Origin: Tuctoria greenei
Taxonomy: Eukaryota > Streptophyta > Magnoliopsida > Poales > Poaceae
Assembly (NCBI GenBank): GCA_036927565.1
Contig: JAYESD010000002.1
Location: forward strand, 146,637,167 to 146,701,166
Length of the DNA: 64,000 nucleotides
Direction of reading: 5' to 3'
This document shows, piece after piece, positions 1 through 12,222 of the stretch (within the stretch, counting starts at the first letter, position 1; each line of letters opens with the position of its first letter). Below the pieces are notes generated by a model. The model saw nothing but the letters and a program-made list of their open reading frames with translations. It was not told the DNA's origin and did not search any database. A program made the position numbers and the translations under genes.

Positions 1-2965
1 TCTCCCCAAATTCTCACTCTTGAGAGTAATATCCAAGTGCCTCCAACTGCTGATAACACTGAAGCCTGTAAACTCGAAGATATTCCGGTAGTATGTGAGT
101 ATCCGGACATTTTTCCCGAAGATCTGCCTGGTATGCCACCAGAAAGAGATGTCGAGTTTAAGATTGAACTTGTACCGAGAATAGTACCAATCTCGAGAAG
201 GCCGTATAAGATGGCACCTAAAGAACTGGCAGAACTGAAAGAGCAGCTGAATGAACTGTTGGACAAGGGTTTCATTCGTCCAAGTTCGTCACCTTGGGGC
301 TGTTCTACACTATTCGTGGCAAAGAAGGATAAAACATTGAGACTATGTGTGGACTATCGTCCACTCAATGCTGTCACAGTAAAGAACAAATATACACTAC
401 CACGTATCGATATTCTGTTCGATCAGTTGGTAGGTGCTCGGGTATTTTCAAAGATGGATCTTCGCTTTGGTTATCATCAGATCAGGATTCGACCTGAGGA
501 TATACCTAAGACAGCATTCTCGATGAGGTATGGCTTATATGAGTACCTTGTCATGTCCTTCGGATTAACCAACGCACCGGCCCATTTCATGTATCTCATG
601 AATTCGGTATTCATGCCGGATTTGGACAAGTTTGTCATGGTCTTCATAGATGACATCCTTGTAAACTCAAAGTCCGAAGAAGAACATGCGCAACATTTGC
701 ACATCGTGCTTTAGCGATTGCGGGACCACAAGTTGTACGCTAAGTTCAGCAAATGTGAGTTCTGGATCAACCAAGTGCCATTTCTAGGGCACATCATCTC
801 TGCCGAGGGGATTGCAGTTGATCCAAGCAAGATTAAGCAAGTACTCAAATGGGAGTCTCCCAAGTCTTTGAATGAAGTTTGAAGTTTCCTGGGTTTAGCT
901 GGATATTACCGGAGGTTCATCCCAAGCTTTTCCAAGATAGCTAAACCAATGACGGAACTTCTGAGGAAAGACAAGAGGTATACCTGGACAAAGGAATGTG
1001 AGGAGGGTTTCCAAGCATTGGTAAAACATCTCACAACAGCACCAGTATTGGCCCAACCAGACACAACAAAACCCTTTGATTTTTATTGTGATGCATCTGG
1101 AATTGGTCTGGGTTGCGTATTAATGCAAGACAGAAGGGTGAACGCTTATGGATCATGACAGCTTCGAAACCATGAGCAGCATTACCCGACTCATGATCTT
1201 GAGCTCGCTGCCGTGGTACTAGCATTAAAGTTGTGGAGACACTATCTATGGGGCAACCTAGTACATCTCTACACCGATCACAAAAGCTTGAAGTACATCT
1301 TCACCCAGAAAGAATTGAATATGCGACAACGAAGATGGTTGGATTTAATCAAAGACTACGAGATTGGGATCCACTACCATCCTGGAAAGGCGAATGTAGT
1401 CACAGATGCACTAAGTCGCAAGTCCCATATCAATAACCTTTCTATCACCTTGATAGAGAAAGAAGAATCGAGTCTCTACTTGGTTCTGTATGGGGCACTC
1501 TACAACCTAGCCCTCATTCCCACCATAAGGGAGGAAATTATGGAGGCTCAGAAGAAGGACAAGGGCATATCCCATATTCGTCAACGAATGAAAAAGGGAG
1601 AAAGGAAGTGTTTCCCGAGGTGACGATGATGGTACCATCTGGTTCAAAGACCACATCGTGGTACCCCGCGATGTGGAACTTTGGAAGAAAATTTTGGACG
1701 AGGCTCATTTGTCCAAATATTCTATTCATCCGGTGAGTAAAAAATTGTACCAAGATTTAAAGAAGAAATTTCGGTGGACTCGGATGAAGAGGGAAATAGC
1801 GAAGTATGTATCCGAATGTGATACATGTCGACGAGTGAAAGCCGACCATCTGAAAGCAGCTGGACAATTACAACTGTTAAGCATACCTGCCTGGAAATGG
1901 GAGGACATCAGCATGGATTTCATTGTTGGGTTACCTCTCACTTTTCGCAAACATGACTCTATTTGGGTGATAGTCGACCGACTCACCAAGTCGGCTCACC
2001 TTATTCCAGTCAATGTCAAATATGTGGCACGGCAATATGCAGAGCTGTATATTGCCAGGATCTTATGCTTACACGGAGTACCCCGCACTATCATATCAGA
2101 TCGTGGAACTTTGTTTGTTGCTCGATTTTGGGAGCAGCTCCATGCATCTTTGGGCACCAAATTGATTCGAAGCTCCGCTTACCACCCACAGACTAATGGT
2201 CAAACGGAACGAGTAAACCAAGTACTAGAGGATATGCTCCGCGCCTGTGCCATCCACCATGGTAAGAATTGGGATGATCATCTACCATTGGCGGAGTTTT
2301 CATACAACAATGGTTATCAGACTAGCATTCAAATGGCACCATATGAAGCTCTTTATGGCCAGAAGTGCCTCACACCGTTGAACTAGTGTGAATCCGGTGA
2401 ACGAGTAACCTATGGTATAGACTTGGTAAAGGAAGCCGAAGATCGAGTACGAGTTATTCAAGCCAACCTCAAGGCTGCTCAGTCTCGCCAGAAAAGCTAT
2501 GCAGACAAACGACATCGACCGCTTCACTTTGATATCGGGGATCACGTTTACCTTCGGGTATCCCCAATGAAAGGGATTCATCGTTTCGGAGTAAAAGGGA
2601 AACTAGCTCCGCGTTTCATCGGACCTTTCGCAATAAGTGAGCAGTGCGGACCTGTAGCCTATCGACTAGAGCTGCCAACATCACTTTATGGGGTCCACAA
2701 TGTGTTCCACATTTCGCAATTGAGAAAATGTCTCAAGACCCCAGCGGAAGTCCGTATGGAGGATATAGAAGCTCTCCGACCAGATCCTACTTACTCCGAA
2801 CATCCAACCCAGATAATTGATGAGAAGACTCGTACCACAAGAAACCGCACCTTGCGTTTCTACAAGGTCTTGTGGGGAAACCACACCGCTGATGAAGCAA
2901 CGTGGGAAAGCGAGGAATATCTTAAAACCAATTATCCGGACTTATTAACATCATATGTTCAATAG
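1..2965 (+). pseudogene. pol: Decayed pol of element A (RT, RNase H, integrase, chromodomain)
   Basis: Reverse transcriptase spans roughly 180-720, with the FIDDIL active-site box near 645-665. RNase H spans roughly 1075-1430 and includes the TDHKSLKYIF motif. The integrase zinc finger (HHCC, ending CDTCRR) lies at about 1690-1850, the DDE core at about 1910-2330 (MDFIVGLP, ISDRGT, NGQTERVNQ), and a chromodomain at about 2820-2950 (YKVLWG, EATWE). The frame is broken by TAG at 712-714, TGA at about 880, TGA at about 1156, a one-base shift near 1620 and TAG at about 2384. Family comparison suggests these stops replace Gln, Arg, Arg and Trp codons, all explained by C-to-T or G-to-A change. The gene is not functional as read. 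Confidence 0.9.
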
Positions 2966-3025
2966 GTCTTTTCTTTTATCCTTCCTTTTGTATCTCAGGA
3001 CGAGATTCTTTTAAGGGGGGAGGAA

Positions 3026-6000
3026 TGTAAAATCCCACATTTTCCTTCATATGAGGTTCAGTTGTAAAGTGGTTGTTAACCCTAATGGAGACCAATTATA
3101 GCCATGTTTATGAACTTGATCTCATCAAATCTTTTCTTCTACTCATGTTTAAATTTATTAACATGAGGAATAAAGTCCACCAATGAACTTAGATTAATTC
3201 TTTTGACCTCTCTTCAAAGTTTGGAATTATTTGAAGAAAGATTTCTAGGCCAATTTAATATGCAGTACCAAATAGATATTCAAATTAATATAAAATTGAA
3301 TATATGTACTACTGTATATTTGGCCCTGTCAAAATTATTCAATTCAGAGGCCATAAATTTTTCTATGGTTTTCTAATATTCCAAATAGACTTCCTGCAAA
3401 GTTTCATAAATTTTGAACTTCATTTGCTATTTTAATTGAGACGCTTAGCAAATTCAAACCATGTTTTGAATTCAAATTATGAATTCTGTACAACTAAATT
3501 GAACATCAAGATTTGAACACACACTCATGTTCAGAATATGTTGCTGGACTTATTCCCATAGTTTCACAATTTTTGGAACTCAGTTGCTATTTAAAACAGT
3601 GGCACCATTGAATTCCATCCAAATTCAAATTTGAATTCGAAATCCAATTGAAACTTGCTCCAATTCAAAATCCAATTGCAGAACCAAATTCTAGATATTT
3701 ATTTGAGCCATCCCACAAAAATCTAGAATTTTTGGACACCATTTGGTAGGAGAATTGAAGTTTGCAGAGGAGGGACAGGGATAAGGGTCGTGGGACCCAC
3801 CAGTCAGTGGGACACACTCGAAGCGTCTCTGCACGCCATTTTTCCGGCGTTCCTCCGCTCGACACCGCGCCGCATGCAAAGCTCCACAGAGCTGCTCGCC
3901 TGCCTGCTTCATGGCGTCCCTCCTATTTCTCCCCGGCCTATAAATACTCTCCCCCGGTCGCAGTGGACACCACCCCGAGCACTCGCCCCTGTTTTCATTC
4001 TTCCGCCACTGCACCGCACCGCTGCCGTCATTCTGGACGCGCCAGCCAAACGAGGCAAGGAATCGCAGTGCTTCCAACAGCAAAAGGTTGCTCAACTTGT
4101 TGCTCTTCCTTCCTGTCCAATCGCTTGTTTGATTCACTGCTTATATATGTGGTATTTCGAAGTTCCTCGACGCTCGCGGGTGAGGTCGCGAAGGGAAGCT
4201 TCCTGTTCCATGAGGACAGACCACTCCAAGGCGATTCCATCTTCCTCTTTGAAGCAATAAGGTGTGCAAAGGTACCTAGATGCTTCTTGTGAAGTTTCAG
4301 ACACTGTCATGCTTCCTAGCTCCTTTATCTCCAGTTTTCCCCAAAATGTTCATACCGATGCCGATAGATTACCGTTTAAATTCCGTTTCTACATTCGATT
4401 AATTGTCAATCCAGTAAGGTATTATCTCCTAGACCTCCATGCGCATCACCTCGCAAAAATTGAGAGAAAGCCATCGAGGAACGAGGTCGGATTTTTAGTT
4501 TTCATGGCCGCCGATTGAAAACCCGTACCTCGCCATTGAGTTCAACTTTGTCGATGCTTTCACCCCAATCTGACCCTAAATCATCATCCTGGTGTTCCCA
4601 GGAACCTTCCTGAGCTTTTCCCTAGTCGATTGAGCCATTCCCAAGCTTTTCCGACGAAGACCAACTCCCTAGCTCTACCGTCGCCATCGCGCCGCCGTCT
4701 CTGGCCATCGCCGGCATGATTGGACCCCACAATCGGCTTGAGCAGTCGAATTTAGGGTGGAGCGGTCATGGCGAGGCTGAGGGAGGTTGACGCACCAGTT
4801 CCGGTGAGGCACCGCCGCAGTTTTCGGCAAGGAGCGCCGCCGCGTCGGGAGGTAGACGAAGACGCGGGCCCCACCGGTCAGCGTAACTCTCTTGTGTGTG
4901 ATCAGTTGCGGATAGGATCCGGTGTGGCTGCGCGGTTAAACCACGTGACCCCCAGTGTGGCTCCAATCCGATTGGTCGAATTCAAATGAAGTGGGACCAG
5001 CCCCTTTTATTTGAAATTTCCAATAGGAAAATAAATCCAGATTCAACCCCAACTTAGAAAATCCATAACTTCCAGTAGAATTATCCAAAATTCCCAAATA
5101 AATTTTGTTAGAACCAGCATGAAGAATATTGTCCAGTGGTGCACTTGGATTTGTATGAAAAGCCATAGAAATTTCTCAAAAATTCAGATAAGAAAAATTC
5201 TTAAAGAATTCATTTCTACAGTTCTGTTAATTGGAAGACTCCCAATTTTGGTCAGAACCCTATAGTTGATACATGTGATCTCCAGTAAAATTTCAAGTTC
5301 ATTGGACTTAAAATACTGGGTTGATCTATGTCACAAACCACTATGTAAGCTATAAATTAAGAAAAATGGAAAAATGAATTTCCAGAAATTTACCCAAACT
5401 TTAAAAAAATCAGTTTCTTCCTGTAGAAAACTCAGAAAATTGTGAAACAAATTTTTCCTAGAACCAGTGGGACCCCCTCTACATGATACAACCCTTGGTA
5501 GCCATAATACATCTCCAAAGTTTCAACCAAAATTTAAGGAATCTTATTGCTTACCATAATTGTTAAGAATAACAAACCTCCTTTATCATATCCTGTTCTT
5601 TGCAAGAGTCTTCCCCATAATATCTAGTATACACCATAAAAATCCCAAAGTCAATTAAGATAATTGTCTTATTGTATATTAATATACACACCCCACCTTA
5701 AGCATATTAATCATTCACAAAATCATTTACACCTAGTATATGCATATCGTGTAGTAGCTGAAGTCGAGGAGCAGCCGGAAGCCTTGGTGGTCCAGCTGCC
5801 AGAAACTAACATAGACTCAAACTCACTTTCAGGCAAGCCCCGGTTTGCATTTAAATTTGTTACGGTATTTTGCAGTTTTCATTCACCTTACGTCTTCAGA
5901 TGATTGTGCATTACATTTAAGGTGTTTGACATCCATCTGCATGGCCCACAAATCCTATGGAGTCTTGGGTAGGTCTACGGCCCGTTGAGTAGACACTGCT

Positions 6001-7295
6001 ATGCTTATACTCATAGGAATTCGGTAGAAGTCGAGTAGTTGGAATCTACTCGCGAGATAGGAATTTTATCACACGAGAGATTCTAGAATAAGAAAATGGT
6101 TTATGAATATTAAATTGAGACCGAGCAGTGGATAGGATGCAGTGAGACGTGGTCTCACGTGTGTAGCCCTGCTTGTGTCGATTGAGGACCGTTTCGTGTG
6201 CGGTCCTGCTGGACAAGCTTGAATTGTACCGGCGACATACTGGAGGAATGGGCTCTAGTAAACTGACGTAACTTGATACTGGTTTGTCTAGGCATTCCGT
6301 TCCGTTTTATAGGCGTGGGTTGAGGGCAACAAGGTGTAAATCAGCTGGTGGGCACATCAGAGTACGCCCCACGCAGTGACCTCGTGCTCGTGACGGATCG
6401 ACCGGTTCGGCATTCGAGTGTTTAGTGAAAGGTGGCCATATACGACTAGTACTGAAATGTTATGTAGGTACTGCTAAAAGTACTCGCTGGCGTTTCCGAA
6501 AGTGCGTATGTGTCGCGTTGTTCCGAGTATGTCCTGATTGCAATCACCGTCCCTCGTGGTAATAGAGTACCACTTGTTCACTGTACCATGATGTAGTAAA
6601 TACTAAAGAAGTCAGACGAATATGAGGTATTGGTTACAAATTGCTTGAACAACCTTGTTTGGCTTAGAGATAGTACAATTAAAAGTTTACAGTTTCCCCG
6701 TACTTTAGCTGTAATAGTATTATGTGCCTTGTGCACGTCATATCATCGGCAAAGCATTTCTTGTTTGATTGTGGAGTCTATGATGTGTCGTGCCTGAGGA
6801 ATGTCAGGTGCTAAATAAAACATGACTATAAGGATCCACTTATAGGAGAGTCCTTATGCTTTACTTACCTATGTTTAGTACTCATCCTTGCATATGTCTA
6901 GTGAGACGGGTTAGTCTTGCTGAGCCTTATGCTCAAGTTGCAATTAACGAGTTTTTGTAGATTATACGACTGATGACGGGTTTAATGACGAGGCTGCACC
7001 CCCTCCAGGGTTTACAGCCGAGTGGGAACCTTGCATGCCGCCGTGAATTGCGTGTTGCTAGTGCAAAGTATACAGGGCATGGATGACTTTGCTTTTGCAT
7101 AGCTAGTGCTGAGAGCGTAGCTATGATGTATAGTTCTCTTTCCTTCAGCTAGTACTTTTAAAACATCCGCTGTGCTTGTCAATAAAGACTTGGTATTGTA
7201 AATTTGTTCTCGTTCTATTCTTGTATATTGTTGGGTGTCGCATCGCACGACACCACCCAATGAGATCCTTGGCAGTCTGGATTCCGGTCCCCACA
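3026..7295 (+). repeat. 3' LTR of element A
   Basis: The LTR starts TGTAAAATCCCAC directly after a purine run (aaggggggaggaa). It shares short blocks with B's LTR, for example the 'gtggccatatacgac' area near 6430-6450 and the GTCC(C/T)CACA end at 7295. At about 4.3 kb it is long even for this clade. Open frames at 3690-4290 and elsewhere in it have no recognisable domain and are not called as genes. Confidence 0.7.
3939..3946 (+). promoter_or_regulatory. TATA box of element A LTR
   Basis: A canonical TATAAATA follows a GC-rich stretch and precedes CTCTCCCC, as at an LTR U3/R border. It lies about 910 bp into the LTR. Confidence 0.55.
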
Positions 7296-7548
7296 GTTAC
7301 TGTGCCCACCATCCGTTATAAATGCCCCCAATTACCCGCATCTCCCGGGCTCGAGCCCGGGAGGAATAGTCTGCCTGACCTCTCGGGTCGGGTTCGGCAA
7401 GGTAGATACCCAGACCTCGGTAGGTTGGGGCATTCGTGGAGGGTCCCTCCTCGTGACGGAGGGTAGCTAAGGTTCATCGCCGCATGGTGGTCGTGTACCA
7501 TCGTCGGGTCCTATATCTTTGGTACCTCGGGTAAAAAAATCCGTCACA
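7296..7548. other. Unassigned 253-bp segment between A's LTR and B's gag, with a perfect palindrome
   Basis: If A's LTR ends at 7295 this stretch is separate. It contains a perfect 22-bp palindrome at 7342-7363 centred on CTCGAG and ends in ccgtcaca at 7548. It could be the real end of A's LTR or a fragment of another element. No coding content was recognised. Confidence 0.45.
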
Positions 7549-7554
7549 ATGCAT

Positions 7555-8889
7555 TGGAGCAATCCGAACTTGGACTCGATGGTGCGGATCTAGTTGTCTG
7601 CCTCCAAAGGATCCCCAGGCTCAGTGAAAACTACTGGGTCAGAAACCAGAAACACCGAATAAGAACTTTGTTGTTGCTAGCGAGGAGCTGCTTCTTGACG
7701 CCCGCCTTGACGGAACGTAATCTGCCAATGTTCTCAAAAGTTCATTGCTCTCCTCACGTGAACCCAACATGGCGGTAATTAAACAAATTGGTTGGGATTG
7801 GAGGTGTTGGTGGCGGCTGTTTTTGCTGTTGTGGTGATTCATCACCGCCCTGACTAGTACCGCCTATCTCACTCAAGGGACGTGTGCGAACTATGCCAGA
7901 CACTGGTGCTTATGCGGTTTTCCAGCCGTGCTCAACCTATGGCTATGCCTTTATCTCCTCTGGATCCTCCTCACACATTTCAACCGCGATCTCCTCAGAC
8001 CTTCTCGGACTCCAACTCTATAATTCACTCCATCTCGGAATCAGTGTCTTGACACTGAGATCCAAAACAACATTAGCTCGCCCATGGTGCCTCTATCTCA
8101 GGCTCAGGCTCCAGTGGTACTCCCTGCTCGAGCCCACCTCCTAAGAATCTGCGGCATCACCCGAGTGTAAAGGGTTGGCCTTGAACTAGGCCAACTCGTG
8201 TTGTGCCTTGAGCATCCCCTGCTCAAAGAGCTTTGCACCAGCCTACATCTCTTCTCGCAGTATGTTGACCTGTTGTACGGTCTGCTGGCTTGCCTGTAGT
8301 ACCTGTTGGTTCTCCTGCAGTGCCGTAGAGTCTTCTGCAGTGCGTGACGGTCTACGTGCAACTCCTGCTCCCTCTCTTGGAGATGGCACTCCAACTCTGT
8401 AACCTGAGCAATCAACATCTCACTCAAGTCCTCGTGATTGTCACCTCTCATTTTTGCCCTTCGCAGATCCTCCAGCAGTTGATTGATAGTGCTCTCTTGT
8501 GCAATGTACACTCTATGGCTCGAAGCAGCGTAGTAACTGAGTGTAGACACCACCGGGTCGTAGAGCGGGTGGTGCAAGTCCAACACCTCACTGAGCTGAC
8601 ATAGCCAATCGACACTAGCCAGACCCCCAACTGGGAGAAGCAGCGCATATTGTGTCATCGCTAAGTCCCTAGAGTGCATCTCACAAAACATCGAGATCGC
8701 CTGCTGAGCTGCCAAATCCCAACTGTCGTCCAGACGTGCCCCGGTGAAAGTGACTCTCCATGGAGCTCAAACAGATGGAGCAGAACCTCTGGGGACATCC
8801 ACGTGCATGATTCTATTCTTCCAGTAGGTGGGAGCGTCATCATAATCAAAGCTCTGCAGCATCTGCCAAAACAGTACCGGAAATCCTAG
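7555..8889 (-). pseudogene. gag: Broken leader ORF and gag of element B
   Basis: On the minus strand a 203-residue frame (8715-8104) with coiled-coil character (QVTELECHLQEREQELH) is preceded, in a shifted frame, by DDAPTYWKNRIMHVDVPRG at about 8850-8795. A capsid signature follows at about 7640-7555, reading EPGDPLEADN, stop, IRTIESKFGLLQC, where the family has DDWLRTIE. The Trp codon is TAG. Reading stops matching gag at 7549, where A begins. The 203-residue part is assigned by position; the capsid part by motif. No intact product is possible. Confidence 0.65.
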
Positions 8890-9421
8890 TCGATGACGGC
8901 ACACTGAGTAGATTCATCCGCTCTCCAAAGAAGAACGAGATCAGTCATATGTAGCAATGAGTTTTGAAAGGTGTCAAAAACTCAACCCCAACAGTAAACA
9001 ATATAAGCACAAATTTTTAATAATAAGTATTTTAATTTAATAATTACTGTTGTTATTACCCATTACTTATTTTAGACTTAAGTTTTATAATTAGTTTTCA
9101 CTTTTACTAAGAATGCACACCAATGCCATATGACTGTACCACGTTTCCTCACAAAAATGAAAAAATCCTGACCGGTGTGTAACCAGTATATACGTATCAA
9201 CGGTGGCACTACACAATCACTCGCCAACGTATTTTAATCGCAATACGATCACATAGTTAGTGCACCTACCTGTAGCAACCATCCAAAATCATAGTGGCTA
9301 TTCCACTACCTAAGTTAACTATTCTAATAATACTACTTATATGAGCATAATATCGAATCCTCACTTGTAAGCCTAAGTTTTCGAAAATATGTCTATCTTA
9401 TATGGGATATTCTCAATACAG
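8890..9421 (-). other. Untranslated leader of element B
   Basis: This lies between the primer site and the first B reading frame on the minus strand. It is AT-rich and no gene is recognised. Confidence 0.5.
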
Positions 9422-9432
9422 TTCTGATACCA
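9422..9432 (-). other. Primer-binding site of element B
   Basis: The minus strand reads TGGTATCAGAA three bases after the LTR end (TCACA at 9436-9440). This matches the usual tRNA-iMet site TGGTATCAGAGC except at the end. Confidence 0.8.
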
Positions 9433-9435
9433 TGT

Positions 9436-11618
9436 TGTGAGGACCGGGGTCCCAACAAACAGAATCACATTGGATGGTGCCACGCGCTGCAACACCGGAT
9501 AGCACCATACGAATGAACTTGAAATGTTACAACAAAGATTCATTTATTTATATGACATTAGGGTATCTGTTTTGAAACAAAGTCTACAATATTAGTGGAA
9601 GTTTGTTATAGCTTACAACTCGATGAGCCTAAGCTATGCAAAAGTGGTGATATCCAGCCCGCAGAAACACCACACTAGCAACACAAAAACATATTACGAC
9701 GGCGCACAGGACTCCCATTGAGCCGTCCAACCCTCTGCAGGTGACATCATTGAGGAGTGTCCCTCAAAATAAGCAACATCATAATAATTTAATTACCTTA
9801 AAGTATTCAACAATAAACCCTGAGCAAAGGCTCAGCAAGATTTAACCATCTCGGGTCCCACTATAGACTTCTACATGCTGGAACTTCAAAGGGAAGCTAG
9901 TTGCAATAATACTCGCCTAATTGTAAATCCTTATCTTTCCAGTTTTAGCCATCATATTAACAATTTAGGTATAATAAATTTAATTAGCTACTATCACTAA
10001 CTCATACATGTTACGATACAATTAATGGTTCAATACTCAAAGTCTTTGATTATCTCATTATGTCGTTCTTACTACGCGATGACTCAATGAACAACCGGTA
10101 CTCAATTACCGCATTGAATGGCGAATCAAATTGATATACACCTGCAGGATTACCCGCATTGCACAACACGTACACCCTTGCATGAAGTCGTATGTGGCCA
10201 CTTTTCACTCGACATCCCACTCAATGAATGATCGGTACTCAATTACCGCATTGAATGGCGAATCAAATTGATATACACCTGCAGGATTACCCGCATTCCA
10301 CAATACGTACACACTTGCATGAAGTCGTATGTGGCCACTTTTCACTCTACATCCCAATGGTGAACAATTCTACCGTCCCAACCGAAGGTCCCTACACGGA
10401 GTATCTGTCATAGACATTGCCTGATAGCGAATTTTTACCTTTCTGCCACCCGACCCCCGAAAGACTATAGTATAGGTTCCAACATCAAGATGAACAAATT
10501 ACATCAGTTTACTAGTTCTCGTATTTAGTATGCAACCGGTACATTCAAACTTGTTCAGCAAGATCGACTACTGCACGGTCCTTAATCGATCAGGTAGGCC
10601 TAACGCACGTAGAACCATGTTCCACTGCCACCTACATCACTTGCCTGGTCCCCATTAAATATTTGTTGATCTATCAATTGTACCAATCTTACAGTGTCCA
10701 ATAGTATAAACTCGTTAGTAGATTTCAACTACTCGACTTCTACCGACCAACATAGATTATTAGCATAGCTGTAAAGAAGAGTTTAATCCTTAATTTACCC
10801 ATCAACTCCAAGGATTATTTGGGTCATGCAAGTAGAGTATCGACCAAATCATAAACTTAATGCACAACATATATATCTAATCAACTTAGTGTAGAAAAAA
10901 TATTTAATAAAACTAGCTAATACAAACCGGGGCTTGCTTTGATACTGCTCAGTCAAAACCTCGCTATCAGCGGGGTCCACATCCATGTCAGTGTACTCCT
11001 GAGGCTCCTCGACCATGGGTTCTATCAATATGCCCAAAACAACAAATGTTACAATTAAAAATGCTATAATTAAATTAGTTAGGATTACATAATTATTTAT
11101 TTTCACTTTAAATATAGGTCCAATAAGTCTACAATTTTGATAGTGGCATCTAAGAATTATTTTTGGTATTCTGAATTTCTTGAGATTTCTCTAAGAATTA
11201 TAATGGTCACCATGGATTTTTCTATTTTCTTTATTTAAGTAAAATGCAACAAGAATAAAAATATTATTCATACAATATAACCCTGTCTAAAATAAACCAC
11301 ATGTTCTCAGGAGTCCAAAAAAATTATTTTGCATTTTTCTGAATTTTCTACAAATTTCGGGGATTTTCTGAAGATTGGGTATTTTTTGAATTATTTTCCC
11401 TAAAGAAAATCCGAAAAGGGCTGACCACGACGCCCACTGGGCCAGCTCGGCTTGAGTGTGAGGCCACACAGGTGGCCACGGCGTTCAACCCACACCAGCA
11501 CAGCAGATCTCAAGGCCACAGACGATCCCACGCGGGGTCTTCTTAAACCCCGAGCTCGGTGGCTCGAGCGGCACGAAGGCGACGGCGCCCATCTGCCTCT
11601 CGCCAGACGAAGGTGCAC
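9436..11618 (-). repeat. Element B 5' LTR, distal part
   Basis: This is the 3' portion of B's LTR on the minus strand, interrupted at 11618/11619 by element C. A near-duplicate block of about 115 bp occurs twice (about 10083-10205 and 10226-10350: Met-free text around 'cggtactcaattaccgcattg'), a local tandem duplication inside the LTR. No genes seen. Confidence 0.75.
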
Positions 11619-11977
11619 TATGACGTCCCGTGGCCGGTGAGCCGGCGAATCCAGCGGCATGAGGCGACAGTAACAGCACTGGCGTTCGTGGAGAACGCGC
11701 GCGCGAGAGACGACAGAGACAACACACCAGAGCGCGTGTTGTTTGGGAATATTTTCGTTAATACCTCCGTCAAGTTGGTGTATGGTTACATAGGGGCGGA
11801 CTTTGCCCGATGGGACCACTCAGTTTGTTTGGCCCACATGCTAGCGAACACACGCCTGATACAGACTATCGCGATACACCTCATCCACACAGCCCAATTC
11901 ATTCCCCATCCACCTCAACCAGTCACTTGATGCATCCCAGCTCAAGCGATGGCCACGATGGCGGCGACATCGTGACA
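11619..11977 (-). repeat. 3' LTR of element C
   Basis: Minus-strand start TGTCACGATG at 11977 directly follows a purine tract (GGGGGTGGGGGGAGA, 11978-11994). The far end is ..GGACGTCATA at 11619. Blocks such as the 'gaggcgacag..aacag' and 'agacgac' areas match the LTR at 19994-20333. Confidence 0.85.
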
Positions 11978-12222
11978 TCTCCCCCCACCCCCTGCCAGAT
12001 CAACCTTGACCCCAAGCCGATACCTCGAGGAACAACTTGATGAGGACCGACAACTCTTCCCATGTCACAGCCTCCGGCGAAATCGAAGACCAAACCGCCA
12101 GCATCTGAGGAATGGCCCGATTCCCATTCTTCACCAGTCAACAATCAATAATCTTGAGTGGCTTGAGTTCTTGCTAGCTTAAATCTGCTATCTTGGGTAG
12201 TTCAGAGGAGATTGGAGAATAC

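Larger units (their letters stand above)
1..7548 (+). mobile_element. Element A: Ty3/gypsy LTR retrotransposon, Tekay/Del-like chromovirus (3' half)
   Basis: The left part lies outside the window. Seen here are the 3' part of pol, a polypurine tract (about 3013-3025) and a long 3' LTR starting TGTAAAATCCC at 3026. The pol ends in a chromodomain, which with the very long LTR points to the Tekay/Del clade. The element sits inside the gag of element B, whose reading resumes at about 7549-7555. The right end is uncertain: 7295 by comparison with B's LTR, or 7548 by the sharp change to gag sequence. The element is old, with several stop codons in pol. Confidence 0.85.

Noticed and set aside
3690..4292. 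Overlapping open frames of 120-180 residues
   Set aside because: They lie in the long LTR of element A next to its TATA box, on both strands, with no domain.
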